From NCBI GenBank assembly GCA_035542155.1, contig DATKLX010000169.1, positions 1-57,379 on the forward strand: a stretch of DNA of 57,379 nt, read 5' to 3'. The stretch is from DATKLX01 sp035542155 (lineage in GTDB: Bacteria > Chloroflexota > Anaerolineae > Anaerolineales > Anaerolineaceae). The notes beneath the pieces are model-generated. The model was not told the origin of the DNA. It was given only the letters and a program-made list of their open reading frames with translations, and searched no databases. Shown here one piece after another: positions 34,660 through 42,893 of this stretch. The stretch's first letter is position 1. Each line of letters starts with the position of its first letter. A program made the translations under genes and the position numbers.

Positions 34660-35345
34660 TGCGCTCCCGCACCCGGAGAAAACAATTCGTCCATCGCCTC
34701 AGGAGAGCGCCAGATCCCCGTGTAGACCGGCGTATCGCGCTCGGTGTACTCGCGCACGTCGCTGCCGCGTAGCTCGTTGACCAGCTCCGAGAAGTGGTAA
34801 AGGTCCGCCATTTCATAGACCACGACGAATTCCTGGTCCTGCAATCCAAACGAATACAGCAGCAGTTGCCGGATCTCCGGATACTGGTGCCCGATGCGGA
34901 TGTGCTCGTTCATCATCCCCTGGCGGGTATCTTTTCCCAGCAGGTACCATTGGATTGTTTTGACGAATGGGTAGAGCACCAGGTAGGTCTGGCGCCGGGC
35001 CGCGAATGGATCGATCTCCTGGGCAGAAGGACCGCGCGCGTAGACTGAGGGTTTGGTATAGCCCCACAGGCTCGCCGCCGGCTGGACCAGCCCGCGGCGC
35101 AGGTTGACCGCCCGCGCGATCCGCTCGAAAAAAGTCGCCTCATCCTGCTCGCTTTCAAGCGGGGCAGCATTCCAGATCAGGAAGTCGTTTTCGGCGCTGA
35201 GGGGAGAGACCTGATAGAGAGAGGTGCACGCACCGGTCGCCTGCAGCTCCGCGGCGAAAGACTTGAAGAAAGTGCTCCTTTTTTCCGTCCAAAATGGATC
35301 GGCAAGCTTGAAAAACAGGAAATGGTTGATCGTTTTACCGCTCAT
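34656..35345 (-). CDS. hemQ: coproheme decarboxylase (chlorite dismutase family)
   Basis: 229 residues from ATG 35345. HFLFFKLADPFWTEK opens a chlorite-dismutase-like fold; LVLYPFVKTIQWYLLGKDTR carries the tyrosine used in decarboxylation, and MMNEHIRIGHQYPEIR the histidine that ligates heme. HemQ (ChdC) converts coproheme to heme b with peroxide. It heads the operon, so the coproporphyrin route rather than the protoporphyrin route is inferred. A 9-bp hairpin lies about 66 bases upstream. Confidence 0.9.
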   Translation of the reverse strand: MSGKTINHFLFFKLADPFWTEKRSTFFKSFAAELQATGACTSLYQVSPLSAENDFLIWNAAPLESEQDEATFFERIARAVNLRRGLVQPAASLWGYTKPSVYARGPSAQEIDPFAARRQTYLVLYPFVKTIQWYLLGKDTRQGMMNEHIRIGHQYPEIRQLLLYSFGLQDQEFVVVYEMADLYHFSELVNELRGSDVREYTERDTPVYTGIWRSPEAMDELFSPGAGAQ

Positions 35346-35410
35346 ACTTCCGGCCTCCAACTGGATCAAGCTGTTCCGCTGTGAGTTTCACACTATTCGT
35401 GATCTTACAT

Positions 35411-35433
35411 CCTGGGGAAAGGTGTTCCCCGGG
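35411..35433. promoter_or_regulatory. hairpin upstream of the heme operon
   Basis: CCTGGGGAA (35411-35419) and TTCCCCGGG (35425-35433) form a 9-bp stem, one G-T pair, with a 5-base loop, 66 bases upstream of hemQ. It has no U-tract on the minus strand. It could end the regulator transcript weakly or lie in the hemQ leader. Confidence 0.35.
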
Positions 35434-35556
35434 CAAATCTCAGCCTGACCGGTCCCCTGGAACGCTCCGGCCCGTTCATTGCTTCTTACATTCAGTTGAT
35501 TGATGGGGCATTCTCCTTTTGTTCAACCCACCCTGAATGCCGCCCCTACCCATCGA

Positions 35557-36189
35557 TCACCCAGATTGACAGGTCTGCGCGTAGCTTTCGATCGTCGCGA
35601 CCAGGAGTGCGTCGAAAAAATCGATTGTGCGCAGTACGATGCGGTGCCCATCCAGATCGTAAGGTCCGCCCAACCCTACGGTGGACTGCACCGATTCAAG
35701 GATCGAGCGGCGGAAATAGAGAAAGGCTTCCGCGGTTTGCGCCTCGCTCAGCCCGATTTTGAAACACAGGCTGCCGTAATCGCCGGCCACCCGCTTGCCC
35801 TCCACGAGAAAGGTTTCAGCGGACTCGCCCCGGCTGATAAACTGCATCATCAAACCCAGCAGGCGCTGGCCGCTGTAGCGGAAGATGAGCCGCTGTTCCT
35901 CGCTCATCCGCGCCAGCCATGGATCGGAGCGCGCGCTCAGTTCGCCCAGCCGCTGCCGGCTCAGGTTGAGCGAGATCGTCTCCAGGCGCGGGCTGTCCTC
36001 CTGCGGCCGGTGAACGCGGCGCATCCCCTCGACGACTTCTTCCAGGTCGGAGCGGCGAAACCGCCGGCGGCCGCTCAAGGTGCGGGTATGGTCGATCTTT
36101 CCAGCATCGGCCCACCGCCTTAAGGTGGATGGGTGGACGCCAATGAAGCGGGCAGCTTCAGCCAGTTCCATCCAGATTTCTGGGGTCAT
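35557..36189 (-). CDS. MerR-like helix-turn-helix regulator
   Basis: 210 residues from ATG 36189; ATG 36171 is a possible alternative. Residues 7-55 are a MerR/excisionase-type HTH: WMELAEAARFIGVHPSTLRR then WADAGKIDHTRTLSGRRRFR. The C-terminal 110 residues are helical and not a typical metal-binding MerR tail; they recall the helical sensor domains of RsbR-type proteins. Ligand unknown. It lies between the heme operon (212 bases downstream) and the divergent MvhD-like gene; three regularly spaced half-sites lie in the divergent region. Confidence 0.7.
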   Translation of the reverse strand: MTPEIWMELAEAARFIGVHPSTLRRWADAGKIDHTRTLSGRRRFRRSDLEEVVEGMRRVHRPQEDSPRLETISLNLSRQRLGELSARSDPWLARMSEEQRLIFRYSGQRLLGLMMQFISRGESAETFLVEGKRVAGDYGSLCFKIGLSEAQTAEAFLYFRRSILESVQSTVGLGGPYDLDGHRIVLRTIDFFDALLVATIESYAQTCQSG

Positions 36190-36324
36190 CAATTTCACGC
36201 TCACCGGAAGGTATGGCAATTCTACGTAAAACTATCAGCTCTACCATATAACGCACTCAACCATTGTAGAGAAATTCACAGGGTGAGTCAATATGATTTT
36301 CCACTTCTAACCCAACACTTAAAA

Positions 36325-36351
36325 ATACTCCTTTGGAGTATGGCATACTCC
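36325..36351. promoter_or_regulatory. three half-sites with 10-bp period
   Basis: ATACTCC (36325-36331), GGAGTAT (36335-36341) and ATACTCC (36345-36351) alternate in orientation with starts exactly 10 bp apart. They make two overlapping dyads, one helical turn between each half-site. The location between the HTH regulator and the MvhD-like gene suggests an operator bound on one DNA face, probably autoregulatory. No such motif was seen upstream of hemQ. Confidence 0.5.
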
Positions 36352-36476
36352 ATTTCACCCATAAATCGGAGCTATTCAGTTCAAAATTGGGACCGTTTCC
36401 TGATTTTCTTTTGCATCGCTTTCTGGAATAATCAGTACATCGGTATGGGCTCGAAAAATCGCGAGTGTGGGAAAAT

Positions 36477-36944
36477 ATGCCAATCGATCCAACTTTTGAA
36501 CCGACCATCATTGGCTTCACCTGTTACCTCTGCAGCAACCACGGCGCAAATATGAAAGGGATCAAGCAGCTCAGGCACCCGGCCAATGTCCGCCTGGTGC
36601 GCATGCTCTGCTCGGCGCGGATGGAGCCTGACCACTTCCTGAAGGCCTTCGCCTCTGGCGCGGACGGCATCGTGATCACCGGCTGCCACCCCGGCAACAC
36701 TCATTACGCCGAGCAAAAGTCGAAAATGTTGCGCCGCTACAGCCTGATGCAACGCCTTCTGGTCCAGATGGGGATCGAGCCTGAACGGCTCAGGCTGGTC
36801 TGGCAAATCGCCGGTGAGGCTTCACGGTTGGCGGAAGAGATGGATCGTTTGATCGAAGATGTAAACCGCTTAGGCCCCCTGGAGCGGCCCGCCAGCCAGC
36901 AGGCCAAAAAAGTCCTGGATGTGACCCAGCTCCAGCACGCCTAA
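36477..36944 (+). CDS. MvhD-like hydrogenase iron-sulfur subunit
   Basis: 155 residues from ATG 36477; a GTG at 36465 is an alternative. The family pattern is clear: EPTIIGFTCYLCSNHGANMKG, VRLVRMLCSARMEPDHFLKAF and DGIVITGCHPGNTHYAEQ. MvhD carries a 2Fe-2S cluster and links hydrogenase to heterodisulfide reductase. Here the usual second cysteine of GCHPGDCHY is a threonine. No hdrABC or hydrogenase genes are present, so it stands alone. It may serve another electron-transfer partner; the direction of the divergent regulator suggests shared control. Confidence 0.85.
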   Translation: MPIDPTFEPTIIGFTCYLCSNHGANMKGIKQLRHPANVRLVRMLCSARMEPDHFLKAFASGADGIVITGCHPGNTHYAEQKSKMLRRYSLMQRLLVQMGIEPERLRLVWQIAGEASRLAEEMDRLIEDVNRLGPLERPASQQAKKVLDVTQLQHA

Positions 36945-36955
36945 AACCGAGAATA

Positions 36956-37010
36956 GAGAACAGAGTACGGAGAACAGTCACCCAACCGCTGTTCTCCGTA
37001 CTCTGTTCTC
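36956..37010. terminator. 22-bp perfect inverted repeat between convergent genes
   Basis: Arms 36956-36977 and 36989-37010 are perfectly complementary (22 bp, GAGAACAGAGTACGGAGAAC core) with an 11-base loop. It sits between the stops of the MvhD-like gene and the kinase gene, and T-rich sequence follows on both sides. It is probably a bidirectional terminator. The same AATAGAGAACAG start occurs in the sdh terminator at 15021. Confidence 0.7.
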
Positions 37011-37021
37011 TTCTCTTTATT

Positions 37022-38935
37022 CTACCGAACCAATCCTGAAAGCCGTCCAAACAGATCGGCCAGCGACCCGCCGATTGCGCCGCCCAGGCCGCCACACAGC
37101 GCGCCCGCCAGCGCCCAGGTCCAGACCAGGCTGGCTGTTCCCCCGGCGATCCACCCCGAGATCGAATCCCCCAACCCACCCGAAGCAGCCCACCCGGCGA
37201 ACATCCACCCCAGGCCCGCCGCGATTCCCCCACCCAGTACGGCAAAGATCCGCCCCCAGCCAAAGCGATTGCCGGCCTGCCATATCCACCGCCCGGCGGC
37301 GGCGCCCACGCGCGCGCCCAGGATCACTCCCAGGACAATCGGGAAGACCGCCCACCAGAACACCATCCCCAGCATCAAGCCCAGGATCGCACCCAGCACC
37401 ATTCCGGCTCCCTGCCAGAGCATCGTCCAGCCCATGTGGCGGTCCAGCCAGTCACCGATGCGATAGCCAGGTTCCCATCCACGCAGCAGGCCGCCAGCCG
37501 CGCCGCCCAGGGCGAAAAGCAGGCTCCAGGCAACCGCATCCCCGATTCCTTTTGACGCCGCGGCGATCGCCGCCCCGGGAACCAGCCCTGCCAGCGCGCC
37601 CAGGCCTCCACCGATCAGGAAACTCTTCGCCACCCGCGGCGCAGCCCATTGAAACAGGCTTCCCGGCCGTTGTTTGGGACCCTGCCAGCGAATGTTCATC
37701 GTGATCGGCCTGGGAACGGACGGCAGAGGGAAATTCGGGCTGGCCTGGATCGTCCCCTGGACCTGCGGGTTGGCCGGCGCTGGCCGGAAGAAATTGGGGA
37801 CCTGGGCCGCAGCAGCCGCCGGCTGAGGGCGCGCCTGTTGGGCCGGCTGTGGATCGCTTCGCGGCGGTGGAACCGGCGCTGCCTTCGCGGCCGCGGGTCC
37901 GCCCGGCCGGGCAGCCGTCTCCGCGGGGCGCCAGGCAGACCAGGCGGGGGCAGGGCAGTCCGGGCAGCGTGGAAAATGCGCTGAATAAATGTGCCCGTTC
38001 GGACAGACCCGCAGCGCGCGCTCGGCCTGGATGATCGCCTCTTCCCAGGTGCGAGCGTCCGGGCGCAGGCCGGGATCGAGGTGGCCATCGACAAAGCAGC
38101 GCCGGGTCAGCTCGACGATGGCCGGGTGCAGCCGGTTCAGGTCCGGTGCGTTGCGGGGTGGAATCACCGCCTGGTTCGCGCTCGTGTACGGGAAAGCCCC
38201 TTCCGCGATCCTCGCCTCAATCGGCGGCGGTTCCCCTTCCCCCAGCCACTGCGCGCGGAAGGGGTGGTTGCCTTCCATCAGCAACTGGAAGATCAGCACG
38301 GCCAATGCAAAGTTGTCCTGCTCCGGCAGGCGGCGGACCTTTCCCAGGTTGTTCGCCTGCATCTCTGGCGGCAGGTATTCAAACTTCCCTACCGGGCAAA
38401 AATGGATCACCCTGTTCCCATCGCGCTGCTCCTCGACCTGGAAGGAATCGGCGTCGATGAGGGTCACCAGCGCGGAGGGGATCACCAGCACGTTGCTCTC
38501 GTTCAAATCCCCGGCGACATAGCCGTGAGTGTGCAGGGCCGCGACCGCCGAGGAGAGGTTGCGCGCCACGCGGTGCAGGTAGCGCCGGTCGAAACGCGGC
38601 AGGATGGCCTTGCGCAGCTTTGGATTGAAGACGTGGAGAAGCGGCACGGCCGGATAAATGTAGGGCATCCGGTAGCCGATAAAGCGCCCCTGGAGGTCGT
38701 AGAGCAGCCCGCCCGGCCAGGCCAACGAAGGATGCCCGGCGGAGAGGGTCGGGTCCAACGGGGGGTGCTCGGTCATCCAGGTCAGCTTCTCGGAATAGCC
38801 CGGGCGCGGGGCAGGTTCGTAGATCTTGGCAATTTGCGCGCGCTCATTGGCGATCCGGTATACAGATGCCTCCCCACCCCGGCCGATGCTTTCACTCAGC
38901 CGGATGGGTCTGCCGAGAGGATCATAAGCGTTCAT
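37022..38935 (-). CDS. Ser/Thr protein kinase of a TerY-P-type triad
   Basis: 637 residues from ATG 38935. Residues 1-300 are a protein kinase: IGRGGEASVYRIANERAQIAKI gives the glycine loop and lysine, HGYVAGDLNESNVLVI the catalytic loop, and TLIDADSFQVEE replaces the DFG segment with DAD. A Cys-rich element (CPNGHIYSAHFPRCPDC) may bind zinc. A Pro/Ala-rich linker follows, then eight or so glycine-rich hydrophobic helices (about 430-630), so it is membrane-bound. Same-strand PP2C and vWA genes precede it. Confidence 0.85.
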   Translation of the reverse strand: MNAYDPLGRPIRLSESIGRGGEASVYRIANERAQIAKIYEPAPRPGYSEKLTWMTEHPPLDPTLSAGHPSLAWPGGLLYDLQGRFIGYRMPYIYPAVPLLHVFNPKLRKAILPRFDRRYLHRVARNLSSAVAALHTHGYVAGDLNESNVLVIPSALVTLIDADSFQVEEQRDGNRVIHFCPVGKFEYLPPEMQANNLGKVRRLPEQDNFALAVLIFQLLMEGNHPFRAQWLGEGEPPPIEARIAEGAFPYTSANQAVIPPRNAPDLNRLHPAIVELTRRCFVDGHLDPGLRPDARTWEEAIIQAERALRVCPNGHIYSAHFPRCPDCPAPAWSAWRPAETAARPGGPAAAKAAPVPPPRSDPQPAQQARPQPAAAAAQVPNFFRPAPANPQVQGTIQASPNFPLPSVPRPITMNIRWQGPKQRPGSLFQWAAPRVAKSFLIGGGLGALAGLVPGAAIAAASKGIGDAVAWSLLFALGGAAGGLLRGWEPGYRIGDWLDRHMGWTMLWQGAGMVLGAILGLMLGMVFWWAVFPIVLGVILGARVGAAAGRWIWQAGNRFGWGRIFAVLGGGIAAGLGWMFAGWAASGGLGDSISGWIAGGTASLVWTWALAGALCGGLGGAIGGSLADLFGRLSGLVR

Positions 38936-38959
38936 CTGATTGCCTTTTCCAGACAAATC

Positions 38960-39772
38960 TTACCTGCGGACCGCGATGACCAGCGATTTATCGTCCTCGG
39001 TTCGCGCACACACTCGCTCTGAAGCCAGGAAATCCTCCAGTTGGACGGTCGCTGCTTCGGGAGCTGGAGCCGCGCTGGTGAAGGCAAATAGCGGCTCGAA
39101 GAAGGGACTGAATGGATCTCCCGCCGGCAACTTCAGCCCCAGGCGGAGCAGGCCATCGCTGGTGACCGCGAATGCGCTGGCTGGCTGTGCAGCACAATAG
39201 TATTCCACTCGCCACAGCGCGCCATCCTGGGTAAGGAAATTCGTCTCGTTGGCGAACTCCCCTTTTTGAGCCCGGGTAGCCTGGTAGAGCCGTCCCTGCG
39301 AGTCTTTCCAGACCACCACCCCATCCCCAATCTGCCCGACCGCCAGGATTTCTTCTCCGGCAATCAGGCAGGTAAGCGTCGCAGCGAGCTCGCGCGGCGG
39401 CTCGTTCAGGCGCCGGGCGCGGCGGCGCAGCGCCAGGCGCGCCCGCTGGAAGGCGGCCCTGAGCGCCCCTTCCCAATCGCCTGTCGTCCCGGCCGGCCAC
39501 AACCCCACCCGGCTTTCCAGCGCGGCGAGCGCTTTCTCCACCGCGAGCTGCGCGCCCTGCTCGGAAAGCCGGGCCGAGCCGGCGCCATCGGCCAGCGCAA
39601 CGATGAGATAGCCGTTAGGGAGCTGAAGTATCCCGGCCGCATCCTGGCAGGGTATCCCCAACCGGACGTGGCTAGTCCCCGCTACGGCCGCGCTGACCAC
39701 CTTCCATGGCGCTGGACCGGCAAAGGTCTCCACCGGCCGGCGTCTCAGCGCCCGGGCGACCGCGGTGATCAA
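38960..39772 (-). CDS. PP2C-type protein phosphatase of the triad
   Basis: 270 residues from a TTG at 39772 that overlaps the vWA stop (TTGA); the longer frame to 40072 is antisense noise in the vWA gene. PP2C motifs: VAGTSHVRLGIPCQDAAGIL and IVALADGAGSARLSEQGAQL, with metal-binding aspartates in both. LLVGDGV-like GQIGDGVVVW and the final DDKSLVIAVR complete the fold. Presumably opposes the adjacent kinase. Confidence 0.85.
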   Translation of the reverse strand: MITAVARALRRRPVETFAGPAPWKVVSAAVAGTSHVRLGIPCQDAAGILQLPNGYLIVALADGAGSARLSEQGAQLAVEKALAALESRVGLWPAGTTGDWEGALRAAFQRARLALRRRARRLNEPPRELAATLTCLIAGEEILAVGQIGDGVVVWKDSQGRLYQATRAQKGEFANETNFLTQDGALWRVEYYCAAQPASAFAVTSDGLLRLGLKLPAGDPFSPFFEPLFAFTSAAPAPEAATVQLEDFLASERVCARTEDDKSLVIAVRR

Positions 39773-40533
39773 TGCGATGTGTCCACCTCCCCCCAACCCA
39801 CCGGAGGCAGAGGCGTCTGCTCGCCGGGACGCGAGTTCGCCACCGCCGAGAGGCTCTTCGATAGCCAGGTGAACAGCCCATCGAATGCCAGCCCCTTCAG
39901 GCGCATCGGCGGCCGCGCCTCCGTAAAGCGCGAGAGCACCTTCATGTCCGCCTTTTCCACGCCCACGGCATAGAAGATGAGCCCTTTGCGGTTCTCCTCC
40001 TGGCGCACCTGGTCGGCGACGGCTTCCCACCCTTTGTCGGTGGGCTGCCCATCGCTGATTACGAACATCCACGGGCGGAAGTAATCCAGCCCATTCTGCT
40101 TGTAAATTTCTTTGCGGTCGCGCAGCAGGGCCAGCGAGCGCTGGACCGCCTCGCCCATCGGCGTGCCCCCGTTGGCCTCGAGGTACGGCGGCGCGAACTG
40201 GTCGACCGTGACGAACGCCTGGCGGGCTTCGAAGGGGATCTCCTTCAGCTTCGGACGGACGGCAAGCATGTTGGCCCCGCCTGGCCCCTGGGGATGCTCT
40301 CCGCGCACGTCGATCACCCGCACCTTCCCGCCGAAGGCCACCAACGCCACCTCGACGCGCAGCGAGGTCAGCCGGTCCTGGCGCAGCGACTGGCCAAACT
40401 GGAATAGCCCCTCGTTCAGCTCCTGGATCGGCGCGCCGACCATGGAGCCCGAGGTATCCAGCACCAGGATCACCGGGCAGCGCGGCTCAGGGTTATCGGC
40501 AAACTCGGCTTGATCGAGAAAATTTTGGTTCAT
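39769..40533 (-). CDS. TerY-like von Willebrand factor A domain protein
   Basis: 254 residues from ATG 40533, preceded by AGGAGAA. The MIDAS metal site is intact: VILVLDTSGSM, then NGGTPMGEAVQRSL, and FVISDGQPTD. Overall it matches TerY, which in Ter-type stress systems is encoded with a phosphatase and kinase. No TerB, TerC or TerD gene is seen. The end overlaps the PP2C gene by 4 bases. Confidence 0.85.
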   Translation of the reverse strand: MNQNFLDQAEFADNPEPRCPVILVLDTSGSMVGAPIQELNEGLFQFGQSLRQDRLTSLRVEVALVAFGGKVRVIDVRGEHPQGPGGANMLAVRPKLKEIPFEARQAFVTVDQFAPPYLEANGGTPMGEAVQRSLALLRDRKEIYKQNGLDYFRPWMFVISDGQPTDKGWEAVADQVRQEENRKGLIFYAVGVEKADMKVLSRFTEARPPMRLKGLAFDGLFTWLSKSLSAVANSRPGEQTPLPPVGWGEVDTSH

Positions 40534-40685
40534 TTTTTCTCCTGTTACTCTGCTTGTATTTGTCATAATAACATTTTTTGCCTGGTACCGCAAACCCATA
40601 AGATATAGGTTGCCCCGTGGGTCGGCCCGGTTGCTCAATTCGTCATCAGGGCAATCGCCAGCAGCGCTGCCAGGATGCCCGCCCC

Positions 40686-41474
40686 CTACGCCCGGCTGAT
40701 CCGTTCTTTGAGGAACAACCAGGCCAGGAATACCGTCGCGCCAGGGTAGAGCGAGCTGATCACTGCGGCCACGTCCAACCGCCCGGCCTGCCCTGCAAGG
40801 ATGTAAAAGAGGTTCCCCATGATATCGAAGCAACCATTGATCAGAATAAATTTCCACGCCCCCGGCGCCACCCGGACCGCGTCCCTGCGCAGGGCCACCA
40901 CGATCCAGATCAGCAAGGTCCCACCGATTCTCCCGGCGATCATCGGCCAAAGCACCGCATGGCGCGCGGCCTGGTGAATTAACACGAAATACATCCCGAA
41001 CCCCAGCCCGGCAATAAAAGGCAGGCGCAGGTCGGCCAGCCGCTCGATGTGCGGGCGGGTGTCCCCATCCGCCTGGGAGATCAACCAAACAGCCCCGAGC
41101 GCGAAGGCGAACCCGGCCAACTGCCAGCCCGAAGGCAGGCCCTCGATAAAGATCCCGACTACGATCGGCAGGGCCGCGGTGAGCAGCGCCGAAACTGGCG
41201 CTGCGATGCTCATCTGGCCCTCAGACATTGCCCGGTAGAAAAAGGTCAGCGCGAAAGAACCGATCGCTCCCGCCGCTCCCGAGATCAGCAGAACGTCCCG
41301 TGTGGGGACCGGCTCGCGCACGACGGGGATCGCCGCGATCAGCACCACCAGGCCGGCAATCTCGCCGAGCAGGACGGCCACGAACGCCCCAACCCGTCGG
41401 CTGGCAAGCCCGCCTGCAAAATCACCGCCGCCCCAGGTGAGGGCAGCCAGAAAGCCGTATAGAATAGAAAACAC
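40686..41474 (-). CDS. EamA/DMT-family transporter with a C-terminal nonsense codon
   Basis: 262 residues, nine or so helices, ending FLKERISRA then TAG (40686-40688). In the same frame the missing final helix follows, GAGILAALLAIALMTN, ending in TGA at 40635. Family members read through here with a glutamine-like residue, so a CAG-to-TAG change is probable and the tenth helix is lost. The two EamA repeats are otherwise intact (ALTWGGGDFAGGLA at the start). Substrate unknown. Confidence 0.8.
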   Translation of the reverse strand: MFSILYGFLAALTWGGGDFAGGLASRRVGAFVAVLLGEIAGLVVLIAAIPVVREPVPTRDVLLISGAAGAIGSFALTFFYRAMSEGQMSIAAPVSALLTAALPIVVGIFIEGLPSGWQLAGFAFALGAVWLISQADGDTRPHIERLADLRLPFIAGLGFGMYFVLIHQAARHAVLWPMIAGRIGGTLLIWIVVALRRDAVRVAPGAWKFILINGCFDIMGNLFYILAGQAGRLDVAAVISSLYPGATVFLAWLFLKERISRA

Positions 41475-41489
41475 CTGGATACTCCCGGC

Positions 41490-42893
41490 TTAATGCCAGT
41501 CTGCGTGGAAGGTCCCCGCCTTGTCTAAACGCTTGAAGGTGTGGGCGCCAAAGTAGTCCCGTTGAGCCTGGATCAGGTTCGCGGGCAGGCGACCGGTGCG
41601 GTAGGCATCGAAGTAGCCCAGCGCGCTGGACATCCCCAGGCATGGAATCCCCAACCGGACTGCCGCCGCGACCACCTGGCGCAGCGCGCCCTGCCGCTGG
41701 CTCACGTCTTGCCGGAAACCTTCGTCCAGCAGCAGGTTGGACAGGTCTGGATTGCGCTGGTAGGCTTCGCGGATGCGGTTGAGAAATCGCGCCCGGATGA
41801 TGCATCCACCCCGCCAGATCGCAGCGATCTCGCCGTTGCGCAGTTGGTAATCGTATTCCCGGCTGGCGGCGCGCAGCAGAGCCATTCCCTGGGCGTAGGA
41901 GCAGATCTTGGCTAGGTACAGCGCGTCGCGTACCGCCGCAATCATCTCCCCGCGATCCCCATGATATTTCAGCTCCGGCCCGCTCAGCACTTTGCTCGCC
42001 GCCTGCCGCTCGTCGACCAGCGCCGAGAGGATGCGCATCTCCACCGCCGCGTCGATCGTCGGGATCGGCACGCCCAGGTCCAACGCGTTCTGGCTGGTCC
42101 AGCGCCCGGTGCCCTTCTGTTGCGCTTCGTCCAGGATCAGGTCGACCAGGGGCAGGCCGGTATCCGCGTCCAGCCTGGTCAGGATCTGGCTGGTGATCTC
42201 GATCAGATACGATTCCAGCTCGCCCTGGTTCCATTCGGCGAAAATTTGCGCCAGCTCCCGGTTGGGGATCGCCAGCCCGCGGTGCAGGATATCATAGGCT
42301 TCGGCGATCAACTGCATATCGCCGTATTCGATCCCATTGTGCACCATCTTGACGTAATGCCCCGAGCCGTGCGGGCCGATATAGGTGACGCAGGGCTCCC
42401 CGTCCACCCTGGCCGAAATGTCGGTGAAAATATCGTTCACCAGGGCATACGCCCCGGGTTGGCCCCCGGGCATGATGCTCGGCCCGTTCAAAGCTCCCTC
42501 TTCCCCACCCGAAACGCCGGTTCCGAGGAAGCGCAACCCAATCGCCTCCAGCGCCCTGGAACGCCGCTCGCTGTCGAGGAAATACGAATTGCCGCCGTCG
42601 ATGATCAGGTCTCCCGGCTCCAGCAACGGCGCGAGTTGGTCGATCACCGCGTCCACCGGAGACCCGGCCTTGACCATCAGCATCACCTTGCGCGGGCGAT
42701 CGAGAGCTGCCGCCAGGTCTTCCAGGCTCTCGCAGCCGACCAAATTTTTACCCGGGTGGCGCTCCAGAAATTCGTGCATCGTCGCGGTAGTGCGATTGTA
42801 AACCGCCACCCTGTAGCCGTTGCGCTCCATATTCAGGACCAGGTTTTGGCCCATCACGGCCAGGCCGCTCAACCCGATTTGCGCTTTGCTCAT
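41490..42893 (-). CDS. gnd: 6-phosphogluconate dehydrogenase (decarboxylating)
   Basis: 467 residues, full length. NADP loop IGLSGLAVMGQNLVLNM, GTGVSGGEEGALNGPSIMPGG and GSGHYVKMVHNGIEYGDMQ (catalytic Lys and Asn) are intact. Oxidative pentose phosphate step giving ribulose-5-phosphate, CO2 and NADPH. Its start is coupled to the end of the EamA gene at 42890. Confidence 0.95.
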   Translation of the reverse strand: MSKAQIGLSGLAVMGQNLVLNMERNGYRVAVYNRTTATMHEFLERHPGKNLVGCESLEDLAAALDRPRKVMLMVKAGSPVDAVIDQLAPLLEPGDLIIDGGNSYFLDSERRSRALEAIGLRFLGTGVSGGEEGALNGPSIMPGGQPGAYALVNDIFTDISARVDGEPCVTYIGPHGSGHYVKMVHNGIEYGDMQLIAEAYDILHRGLAIPNRELAQIFAEWNQGELESYLIEITSQILTRLDADTGLPLVDLILDEAQQKGTGRWTSQNALDLGVPIPTIDAAVEMRILSALVDERQAASKVLSGPELKYHGDRGEMIAAVRDALYLAKICSYAQGMALLRAASREYDYQLRNGEIAAIWRGGCIIRARFLNRIREAYQRNPDLSNLLLDEGFRQDVSQRQGALRQVVAAAVRLGIPCLGMSSALGYFDAYRTGRLPANLIQAQRDYFGAHTFKRLDKAGTFHADWH

